From Desulfovibrio sp. (GTDB lineage Bacteria > Desulfobacterota > Desulfovibrionia > Desulfovibrionales > Desulfovibrionaceae): DNA of 64,000 nucleotides. A program made the translations under genes and the position numbers. Shown in pieces: positions 39,483 through 47,645 of this stretch (positions are counted from its first letter, which is position 1; every line of letters begins with the position of its first letter). The notes under the pieces were generated by a model. It was not told where the DNA came from. It searched no databases and was given only the letters and a program-made list of their open reading frames with translations. The stretch covers positions 1 to 64,000 of the forward strand of contig JAITHT010000081.1 in NCBI GenBank assembly GCA_031279825.1, in the 5' to 3' direction.

Positions 39483-40925
39483 ATGGCCATCGTGCTGCTG
39501 CTCGGTATGACCATCGCCCCTCTCGGTCAGGGGCAGATCCCGCAGTTTCTGGCCGGTGGCGTATTGCTGATTCTGGGTCTGAGCATCTTTTTGCTCGGCG
39601 CGGAACTTTCCATGGTTCCTTTCGGCCAACTCGTGGGTTCGGCCCTGACGCGCAAACGCAGCTTCGCGCTTATGCTGGCCGCCTCTTTCGCCATCGGTTT
39701 CGCCATTACCGTCGCCGAGCCGGACGTGCAGGTTCTTGCGACGCAGGTCGCTGAGATCATGCCCGGCATGGATAAAGGCCCGCTGCTCCTGGTCATAGCC
39801 GTGGGCGTGGGGCTTTTTCTGCTCGTCGGCACGGGCCGCATCATTATGCAGATCCCTTTGCGCCATCTCCTGGCGGGCTTTTATCTCGCACTCTTCGGTA
39901 TATGCTCCCTGGCGGACTCCGGATTCGTCGGCGTGGCCTTTGACGCGGGCGGCGCGACCACCGGGCCTGTTACCGTTCCCTTTATCATGGCCATCGGCGT
40001 AGGGGTGGCCGCGGCCGGACGCGGCAAGGCGGGAGCTGACGACAGTTTCGGCCTGGTCGGCCTCGCGTCCATCGGACCCGTCGCCGCGGTGGCGGCATTC
40101 GGGCTGGCCTTCGGCGGCGGCCTGACGGGAACCGCCGCCGGGCCGGATGCTCCGGCGGTTCAGTCCGTGTTCGACGCCTTTGCCTCCATCCTGCCTCATA
40201 TCATGCTGGAAATCTCCCTGGCTTTGCTTCCCCTGCTCGTTATGTTCCTCATCTTTCAAATCGTGCTGCTGCGCCTGCCCGCGGAGCGGGTAAAGCGTAT
40301 GATTTTCGGCCTCGTGTATACCTATATCGGCTTGGTGGCCTTTATGACCGGAGTGTCCGGCGGCTTTTCTCCGGTGGGGAAATCCCTCGGCTTCGCCTTG
40401 GGAACCTATGCGGAAACGGCCCTTATCCCCGTGGGTTTTTTGCTCGGGTCCGTGGTGGTGTGCGCGGAACCGGCCGTCTGGATACTGACCCGGCAGATCG
40501 AAGAGATCTCGGGCGGGCACATTCAACGCAAGATCATGTTCGCGGCCCTTTCCCTCAGCATAGCGGCGGCCGTGGTCCTCGGCATGCTCCGCGTCGTCAC
40601 CGGCATGAGCATCTGGTTCGCGCTCGTGCCCGGCTACGCCCTGGCGCTTATCCTGACCAGATTCTGCCCGCCCCTGTTCACGGCCATAGCTTTTGATTCC
40701 GGTGGGGTGGCTTCCGGCCCCATGGCGACGACCTTCATCCTGTCCCTGACCCTCGGCGCATCCGCGGCCTGTGACGGGAATCCGGCCACCGACGCCTTCG
40801 GCATGATCGCCATGATCGCCATGGCCCCGCTCATCACCATTCAATTCCTCGGCATGATTTTCAAGCGCTTGAAAAAACGGCAAAGGCAACTGAAAAACGC
40901 GCCCGAGAGGAAAAATGAAACATGA
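39483..40925 (+). CDS. DUF1538-family membrane protein (N-terminus may begin upstream at 39429)
   Basis: Internal duplication of LGAELSMVPFGQLVGSAL-type membrane modules; SGFVGVAFDAGGATTGPVTVPFIMAIGVGVAA and FDSGGVASGPMATTFILSLTLG. Confidence 0.75.
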   Translation: MAIVLLLGMTIAPLGQGQIPQFLAGGVLLILGLSIFLLGAELSMVPFGQLVGSALTRKRSFALMLAASFAIGFAITVAEPDVQVLATQVAEIMPGMDKGPLLLVIAVGVGLFLLVGTGRIIMQIPLRHLLAGFYLALFGICSLADSGFVGVAFDAGGATTGPVTVPFIMAIGVGVAAAGRGKAGADDSFGLVGLASIGPVAAVAAFGLAFGGGLTGTAAGPDAPAVQSVFDAFASILPHIMLEISLALLPLLVMFLIFQIVLLRLPAERVKRMIFGLVYTYIGLVAFMTGVSGGFSPVGKSLGFALGTYAETALIPVGFLLGSVVVCAEPAVWILTRQIEEISGGHIQRKIMFAALSLSIAAAVVLGMLRVVTGMSIWFALVPGYALALILTRFCPPLFTAIAFDSGGVASGPMATTFILSLTLGASAACDGNPATDAFGMIAMIAMAPLITIQFLGMIFKRLKKRQRQLKNAPERKNET

Positions 40926-41593
40926 ACCTTGCCAGTATACCCGGTACATTGCTCATCAGCATGGTGGGCCGTCATAAGGGTGAACGCTTCATGGCCGCTG
41001 CCAAGGCGGCCGGCGCGCGCGGCGGCACCATAGCCTGCGGCCGCGCCGTCACGGACAGCAAAATTCTGCAGGCCCTTTTTCTGGCCGATGTGCGGCAGGA
41101 TATCGTCTTCACCCTTATGAGGGACGAGGCGGATGCCGTCATCAGCGCCGTGCGCGCGGCCTGCCGCGAACAGCCCAGGAAATTGGGGGGCATCGCCCTT
41201 GTGCTGGATGTTTCCGGCATGCTTGTCCGCCGTCCCCAAAGCGCCGCCGCCGGACCCGCCGAAGGCGCAAGGAGCAAAACAATGGAATCTGGATACACTT
41301 TGCTGACGGTCATCGTAAGCAACGGCTATGCCGACGACGTTATGGCCAAGGCCAGACAGGCCGGAGCGCGCGGCGGCACCATCCTGACAGGGCGCGGTAC
41401 CGCGTCCGAGGAGGATGTGAAATTCTTCGGCATCACTCTGGTGCCGGAAAAAGAGTTGCTCATGATCGTCGCGGAAAAAGCTATGGCCGCCCCGATCCTT
41501 GAGGCCATCCGCACCGTGCCCGCCCTGGCCGAGCCCGGCGGCGGCATCGTATACTCCATGAACGTCGAAGAGGTTATTCTCTTGGGGCAGTAA
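40922..41593 (+). CDS. Tandem PII-like regulatory protein
   Basis: Two similar halves (AKAAGARGGTIACGR and ARQAGARGGTILTGR); overlaps the DUF1538 gene stop by 4 nt. Confidence 0.7.
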   Translation: MNLASIPGTLLISMVGRHKGERFMAAAKAAGARGGTIACGRAVTDSKILQALFLADVRQDIVFTLMRDEADAVISAVRAACREQPRKLGGIALVLDVSGMLVRRPQSAAAGPAEGARSKTMESGYTLLTVIVSNGYADDVMAKARQAGARGGTILTGRGTASEEDVKFFGITLVPEKELLMIVAEKAMAAPILEAIRTVPALAEPGGGIVYSMNVEEVILLGQ

Positions 41594-41644
41594 GGGCAAC
41601 CTCGCGCGATTGAGGGGAATACGGCGTGGACGGCCGCATCCGGA

Positions 41645-41799
41645 GAGCATTTTCACTTTGAAAATGCTCCAGGGCAGATTAACTTTGAAACGTTACACTC
41701 GTCGCCCTCGGCGAAAACACGTTTCGCCTGCTCCTCGTGCACGAGAGCCGACGCTTACGCTGCCGGTTGACAGAGCGTTTTCACTTTGAACATGCTCTG
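41645..41799 (+). repeat. Copy of dispersed repeat family (R4), hairpin at both ends
   Basis: GAGCATTTTCACTTTGAAAATGCTC at 41645-41669; body from 41671; CAGAGCGTTTTCACTTTGAACATGCTCTG at 41771-41799. Confidence 0.9.
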
Positions 41800-41970
41800 A
41801 TTGTTTCTCACAACGACAGGGCCACTCACGCCCGCAGGCATTCTGAAAAAAGTGAAACGGAATTGGCCTGTTGAGATACAGAGCACGCGAGTTTGCTGAA
41901 GCTCGAAAAACTTCCGCCCGTCCGCGCCTCGCCGTCCGGCACAGCCGCCATACCAAGGAAAAAACTACCT

Positions 41971-43182
41971 ATGAAAACACCGCAGGCATGCCGTATTCTG
42001 ATTTGCGGCGCAGGCATCATCGGTATCACTCTGGCCCGCGAACTTATTTCACGCGGCCTTGAGGATATAACCCTGATTGAAGCGGAAGCGGCCCTCGGCG
42101 CTCACTCTTCCGGCCGTAACAGCGGTGTGCTGCATTCGGGTATCTACTATGCCCCGGAGAGCGTACGCGCGAAAACATGCCTTGAGGGCAATCGCCTGTT
42201 GCGGGCGTGGTGTGAAGAAAAAGGCCTGCCGCTGGCCGTGACGGGCAAGGTCATTGTGGCCCGTCGCGAAGAGGAACTCATCTCCATGGAGAATTTGCGC
42301 CGGCGGGCCGAAAGCAACGGAGCTACGGTACGCGTGGTGGACGAAAAAGAATTGCGGGAAATCGAGCCACTTGCCCGCACGGTGGGGAACATGGCTCTGT
42401 ATTCTCCTGAAACCGCCGTTCTGGATCCCAAGGCAACCCTTGAATCCCTCACGCAGGACTGTCTTGCCGGCAAAAAAGCCCGCCTGCTGTACAACACGCG
42501 CTTTACGGGACTGAAAGACCCGCGCGTCGCAAAAACCACCGGGGGAGACATCGCCTTTTCCTATTTCATCAACACCGCCGGGCCCTTCAGCGATGTGGTG
42601 GCGCATGCCTTCGGCCTCGGCAGGCACTACGCACTGATACCCTTCAAGGGTATTTATCAGGAATTCGCATCCCCTCATGCCGCGCAGGTGCGCGGCAATA
42701 TTTATCCCGTGCCTGATCCGCGAAATCCCTTTCTGGGCGTACATTTTACCCGCAGCATCAGCGGACGCGTATACGTGGGACCAACGGCCATACCGGCTTT
42801 CAGCCGCTTGAATTATAAAATAATTTCGGATATTTGCTTACGTGAGGTTCCTTCCGTCATACACGCCGTTTTCATGATGTTCACGCGCAATCCGGGTTTT
42901 CGCGCCATAGCCTTGAGCGAGCCCAGAAAATATTTTTCGCGTTTTTTCCATGCGGACGCTCAAGAACTGGTGCGGCAACTCGCCCCGCAAGAAATACTCC
43001 CCTGCTCTAAAGTCGGCCTGCGCCATCAACTTGTCGATACGCGGGATTGGACGATGGTCATGGATTTTCTGGCGGAGCGGGATGAGCGGAGTTTTCATGT
43101 GCTCAACGCCATATCGCCCGGCTTCACAAGCTCCATGGCCCTGGCGAAACATATGGCCGAAACGATACTCCCCCACCTTTAG
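41971..43182 (+). CDS. lhgO: L-2-hydroxyglutarate oxidase-like FAD enzyme
   Basis: ILICGAGIIGITLARELISRG, HSSGRNSGVLHSGIYYAPESVRAKTCLEGNRLLRAWCEEKGLPL; INTAGPFSDVVAHAFGLG. Confidence 0.88.
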   Translation: MKTPQACRILICGAGIIGITLARELISRGLEDITLIEAEAALGAHSSGRNSGVLHSGIYYAPESVRAKTCLEGNRLLRAWCEEKGLPLAVTGKVIVARREEELISMENLRRRAESNGATVRVVDEKELREIEPLARTVGNMALYSPETAVLDPKATLESLTQDCLAGKKARLLYNTRFTGLKDPRVAKTTGGDIAFSYFINTAGPFSDVVAHAFGLGRHYALIPFKGIYQEFASPHAAQVRGNIYPVPDPRNPFLGVHFTRSISGRVYVGPTAIPAFSRLNYKIISDICLREVPSVIHAVFMMFTRNPGFRAIALSEPRKYFSRFFHADAQELVRQLAPQEILPCSKVGLRHQLVDTRDWTMVMDFLAERDERSFHVLNAISPGFTSSMALAKHMAETILPHL

Positions 43183-43188
43183 ACAAGG

Positions 43189-43297
43189 CGCCGCACTCGT
43201 CGTTTACGGCGAAACGGGTTTCTCCTACTCCTCGTGTGCGCGAGTCAGCGCTTGCGCCGCCGGTTGACAGGCAGGTTCAAAATGAAAATACTCTCAA
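43189..43297 (+). repeat. Diverged copy of dispersed repeat family (R5)
   Basis: GCACTCGTCGTTTACGGCGAAACGGGTTTCTCCTACTCCTCGTGTGCGCGAGTCAGCGCTTGCGCCGCCGGTTGACAGG. Confidence 0.75.
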
Positions 43298-43370
43298 GAG
43301 TTCATTGCGGCTCTCGTAGCGCAATTTCCTTATTGCCTGTGCTCTCAAATACCAATGAACAGGAATCGCC

Positions 43371-46300
43371 ATGCTCTCCAAAGGTCCCCATATTTCCATA
43401 GAAGCTTCCTCCCTTGTCCCCCGTATCCTGCACATCAGCGAACGGGACTTTTCCGGTTGGCCCGAGGCCGTGCGCCATCTGGCCATGCAAATCGCCTCGG
43501 AACTGTTCCTTGTGCGCTACAACCCTTTTATTTCCGCCGAAACCGTCAAAAAAAGCGTTCAGGAATCTTTTGCGGGCTCGCGCCGGGGACTCGCGCACCA
43601 CTACAGCACCTCCATCGACGAAGGCATCACCATGTTCTGGAGCGCCCATGAAGGCGATATGCGCTTTCGCCGGGAGCTTGTCTCTCGCCTGGCCGCTGTG
43701 CTCCCCTCGGAGTGCATCGACTCCCGCGGCCATTCGCTGGTGGAAAACGCCACCGACGCCACGGATCTGCGTCTGGAACTGCCCCTTCTGATTGTCTCCC
43801 CGCAAAACAGCGCGCAGGTCAGCGAGGTGGTGCGCCTGGCCAACGAAATGCATTTCGCCCTGGTGCCGCGCGGCAGCGGCACCGGCCTGACCGGCGGAGC
43901 AATACCCGCGCGCAAACGCTCCGTTATTCTCTCTCTGACCCGGCTTACCTCCATCGGCGAAGTGGACGAGAAAAACAAAAACATCACCGTGGGCGCCGGG
44001 GCCATTACCTATGACGTATCCTTGGCGGCGGCCGAACACGGTCTGCTGTTCAGCGTCGATCCTGCTTCCAAAATCGCTTCGAGCATCGGCGGCAACATAG
44101 CCGAAAACGCTGGCGGCCCCTTATGCTTCGAATACGGCACCACCATCGACAATCTGCTCTCCTACCGCATGGTCACGCCCACGGGCGAACGTATCGAAAT
44201 TATCCGCAGAGATCATCCCCGCCACAAAATCATGCCTGACGAGACCGCCGTCTTTGACGTGCGGGATATGTCCGGAGGGCTGCGCAGCACCGTCAAACTC
44301 GCCGGTAATGACATACGCGCCCCGGGTCTCGGCAAGGACGTGACCAACAAAACCTTGTCCGGCCTGCCCGGAGTGCAGAAGGAAGGCACCGATGGCGTCA
44401 TCATTGACGCCACCTTTATTCTGCACAAAAAACTCGATCACTACCGGGTCATGGTGCTGGAATTTTTCGGCCGCAGCATGGAAAACTGCATGCTGGTGAT
44501 TACTGACGTGGTGGCCCTACGCAATGACATCCGCCGCCGCGGCGATCTGGTCAAAATCTCCGCTTTGGAGGAATTCGGCGCCAAATACGTCCAGGCAATC
44601 AATTACAGCAAAAAATCAACGGCCTATGAAGGAGACCCCATTTCCGTCCTCATCCTTCAACTGGATAGTGATGACGAACGGGCCCTTGATGATGCAGTAC
44701 AGCATATCGTCTCTATTTGCCAATCCTATGACGGGGTGGACGTCTTTGTGGCCAAAGACGCCGGGGAAGCGGAAATTTTCTGGGAGGACAGGCACCGCCT
44801 GTCGGCCATCGCCAAACGCACCTCCGGCTTCAAGATCAATGAGGACGTGGTCATCCCCATGGGCGCCATACCGGACTTCGCCCTTTATCTGGAGGCCCTG
44901 AATCTGGAATATATGGGTAGGGCGTATAGAAACACCCTGAAAAAAGTCGGCGCCCTGCCCGGGCAACCTGAAGAGGACAACCGCGTCACCGACGAACTGG
45001 CCTACGCCGGCCGCATCGTCAAGGGGGAAATATCTTCCCGCGATCTCTCCGATCAGGAACTGCACATGCATGCCCAGATGTTTTTTCGTGATTTCGCGGA
45101 AGGCTATCCCCACCTTGACGCCAAGGTCAGGGACATCGCCGACGGATTCGTCAGTACCTGCATATGCGTAGCCAGCCATATGCACGCGGGCGACGGCAAC
45201 TGGCACGTCAACATTCCGGTCAACTCCAACGATCCGGAAATGCTGGCCAATGCGGAAAAAGTCGCCCGGCTCGTTATGGGCAAAGCCCAGGAACTGGGAG
45301 GAGAAGTCTCCGGCGAACACGGCATAGGCATTACGAAAATCGCCTTCCTGACGCAGGACAAAATGAACGCTTTCAACGAATTCAAGCAACTTGTGGACCC
45401 GCGCAATATTTTCAACCCGGCCAAACTGACCCAGCGCGAACTGCCGGTTTCGCCTTTTACCTTTTCCTTCAACCGGCTTATCCAGGACATCCGCCAAAGC
45501 GGCCTGGCCGACAAGGAGCGCCTGATCTCGCTGCTGACCAATGTGCAGGTGTGCACCCGTTGCGGCAAATGCCGCCAGCATTGTCCCATGCACTACCCCG
45601 AACAGGCCATGCTCTTTCATCCGCGCAACAAAAACCTGGTCCTGGGGGCGCTTATAGAGGCCATTTATTACTCCCAGGTAAACAACGGCAGGCCCGACCC
45701 CTTTCTCCTCAGCGAACTGCGCGACCTTGTGGAGCACTGCACCGGCTGCGGCAAATGCACGGCGGTCTGCCCGGTGAAGATAGCCTCGCCGGAAGTCGCA
45801 CTCAGCCTGCGCGGCATTCTGGAGGAGGAAGGCGCGGGCGGGCACCCGCTCAAATCGCACATCCTGCAGGTTATCGCAAAAAATCCGTCCATACGCATCC
45901 CCAAGGCGGCCAAGCTGGCCTCCATCGGCCAGGCGGCGCAGAACAGACTCGTACCGCTGCTGCCTTCTTCCTGGCGCGGTCGCTTCCTCAATCCCCTATT
46001 CAGCCATCAAGGACCGCGACCGGGATTCAAAAACCTTATGGAAACGCTCCATGCCGAACGCGGCTCGATTTTCGTCCCCCAAAAAGAAACTCGCGGCGCC
46101 GTCCTCTATTTTCCCGGTTGCGGCGGCGGTGTATTCTACCGTAATATCGGCTTGGCCGGTCTGATTATGCTCCTGAACGCCGGCTACACCGTTGTCCTGC
46201 CCGAAGAGCATCTGTGCTGCGGGTATCCTTTGCTTGCCGCCGGCGCCCATAACGCCTTCGCCGAAAATCAGGATCGCAATGTGCGTCAATTACGTGCGCT

Positions 46301-47072
46301 GGCCGGTAAAACCGGGGAACTCGGCTTTCCCGTTTCCCATGTACTCACGGCCTGCGGCTCCTGCCGCGACGGCATGGAACGCCACTTCATCCCCGAAATA
46401 TTCCCGAAAACCGGCGATAAACAGGTACAACTCCACGATCTGGCCTATTTTCTTTTTTCCTTTGCCGCTCCCCAATCCCTTCCTCTTCCAAGCCGACAGG
46501 CAGGGCAACTCCAAAAAGAAAGCGCGCCCTGTCTTGCCGGCGGCCATGCAAGCGCTCTTCATCAGGGTATCCCCCGGCGCATCCTGTACCATTCCCCCTG
46601 CCACGCTGAAATTCCGGGCGTACACAAAGCCAGAGCCGCACACATTTACGCCGAGGCCCTGGCCGGGTACAGCGGCGCGCAGGTGAGCATCAGCCCCGGC
46701 TGCTGCGGCGAATCCGGCATGGGCGCTATGACCTCCCCCGCCATTTATAACAAAATCCGAAGCAGAAAAGCAGCCGGGCTTGAGCGGGAGTTGCGCAGCA
46801 TGCCCACGGACGCTCCGGTACTTGTGGGCTGTCCTTCCTGCAAAATGGGCGTCAGCCGCATTTTTCTCCAACAGGGGGAAAAACGCCGGGTTCTTCATAG
46901 CCTGGAGTATATGGCCGAACAATTCGCCGGGCCGCGATGGAGCCGCAAAGCGAAAAAACTCCTGCGCGCGGCAGGCGCCCGCGAGGGCCTGCGTTTCGTG
47001 GATATGGCGGCCCTGCACGCCGTGCCGATTGCCGACAACGAAAAGCTTGAGGATGATGAAAACGGACAGTAA
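43371..47072 (+). CDS. FAD-linked oxidase fused to Fe-S/CCG oxidoreductase (D-2-hydroxyacid dehydrogenase, GlcD/GlpC type)
   Basis: FALVPRGSGTGLTGGAIPARKRSVILSL, SIGGNIAENAGGP, HMHAGDGNWHVNIPV, VSGEHGIGITK; CTRCGKCRQHCP and CTGCGKCTAVCP clusters; CCGYP and CCGESG cysteine-rich motifs. Confidence 0.9.
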   Translation: MLSKGPHISIEASSLVPRILHISERDFSGWPEAVRHLAMQIASELFLVRYNPFISAETVKKSVQESFAGSRRGLAHHYSTSIDEGITMFWSAHEGDMRFRRELVSRLAAVLPSECIDSRGHSLVENATDATDLRLELPLLIVSPQNSAQVSEVVRLANEMHFALVPRGSGTGLTGGAIPARKRSVILSLTRLTSIGEVDEKNKNITVGAGAITYDVSLAAAEHGLLFSVDPASKIASSIGGNIAENAGGPLCFEYGTTIDNLLSYRMVTPTGERIEIIRRDHPRHKIMPDETAVFDVRDMSGGLRSTVKLAGNDIRAPGLGKDVTNKTLSGLPGVQKEGTDGVIIDATFILHKKLDHYRVMVLEFFGRSMENCMLVITDVVALRNDIRRRGDLVKISALEEFGAKYVQAINYSKKSTAYEGDPISVLILQLDSDDERALDDAVQHIVSICQSYDGVDVFVAKDAGEAEIFWEDRHRLSAIAKRTSGFKINEDVVIPMGAIPDFALYLEALNLEYMGRAYRNTLKKVGALPGQPEEDNRVTDELAYAGRIVKGEISSRDLSDQELHMHAQMFFRDFAEGYPHLDAKVRDIADGFVSTCICVASHMHAGDGNWHVNIPVNSNDPEMLANAEKVARLVMGKAQELGGEVSGEHGIGITKIAFLTQDKMNAFNEFKQLVDPRNIFNPAKLTQRELPVSPFTFSFNRLIQDIRQSGLADKERLISLLTNVQVCTRCGKCRQHCPMHYPEQAMLFHPRNKNLVLGALIEAIYYSQVNNGRPDPFLLSELRDLVEHCTGCGKCTAVCPVKIASPEVALSLRGILEEEGAGGHPLKSHILQVIAKNPSIRIPKAAKLASIGQAAQNRLVPLLPSSWRGRFLNPLFSHQGPRPGFKNLMETLHAERGSIFVPQKETRGAVLYFPGCGGGVFYRNIGLAGLIMLLNAGYTVVLPEEHLCCGYPLLAAGAHNAFAENQDRNVRQLRALAGKTGELGFPVSHVLTACGSCRDGMERHFIPEIFPKTGDKQVQLHDLAYFLFSFAAPQSLPLPSRQAGQLQKESAPCLAGGHASALHQGIPRRILYHSPCHAEIPGVHKARAAHIYAEALAGYSGAQVSISPGCCGESGMGAMTSPAIYNKIRSRKAAGLERELRSMPTDAPVLVGCPSCKMGVSRIFLQQGEKRRVLHSLEYMAEQFAGPRWSRKAKKLLRAAGAREGLRFVDMAALHAVPIADNEKLEDDENGQ

Positions 47073-47119
47073 CGTACCAAGAAGGCAGCATGGGCCGAAG
47101 AGATCCATACGTTTTGCGC

Positions 47120-47182
47120 TTGGGCGGGGTCGGGTATATCCGGCATGAAGGCCGGGGCTTCAAATCACAAAGGAACTGGCGG
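47120..47182 (+). promoter_or_regulatory. Shared leader element, copy C
   Basis: TGGGCGGGGTCGGGTATATCCGGCATGAAGGCCGGGGCTTCAAATCACAAAGGAACTGGCGG-ATG. Confidence 0.6.
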
Positions 47183-47635
47183 ATGAAATTCCTCGCCGTT
47201 GACTACGGCCAAAAACGCACCGGCCTTGCCGTGTCGGACCCCGGAGAACGTATGGCCTTTCCGCGCGCCACACTGCTTATGCGCGGCAAGGATATCTTTT
47301 TTGCCGAACTGCTCGCTCTGGCGGAAAACGAGGGCGTCCAGGCCTTTGTCATTGGTCTGCCCCTGCGTTCCGGCAACGAAGACAGCGAAAGCGCCCGTCG
47401 GGTGAGAAACATGGCGGCGCGCCTTGCGCGCCGTAGCAAGCTGCCCGTCTACCTCATGCCGGAATTTCTCAGTTCCCATGAGGCGGAAGGACGCCTGCGG
47501 GAAGCCGGCAAACGCGGCGGGCAAATCTCCGGCGCCATCGATCAGGCCTCGGCCGTAGCCATACTCGAATCTTTTCTCGCTCTGCCGCAAGCGCGCCGCG
47601 CGCTTGCGGCAGAGCATGTCACCACACCTACCTAA
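47183..47635 (+). CDS. yqgF: Putative pre-16S rRNA nuclease YqgF/RuvX
   Basis: MKFLAVDYGQKRTGLAVSDPGERMAFPRATL, FVIGLPLRSGNEDSES, end IDQASAVAILESFL. Confidence 0.88.
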   Translation: MKFLAVDYGQKRTGLAVSDPGERMAFPRATLLMRGKDIFFAELLALAENEGVQAFVIGLPLRSGNEDSESARRVRNMAARLARRSKLPVYLMPEFLSSHEAEGRLREAGKRGGQISGAIDQASAVAILESFLALPQARRALAAEHVTTPT

Positions 47636-47645
47636 GGAATCCGCC

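Noticed and set aside
39330-40949. 539-aa minus-strand ORF opposite DUF1538 gene
   Set aside because: Low-complexity G/H/D/R-rich translation, antisense to a membrane protein gene.
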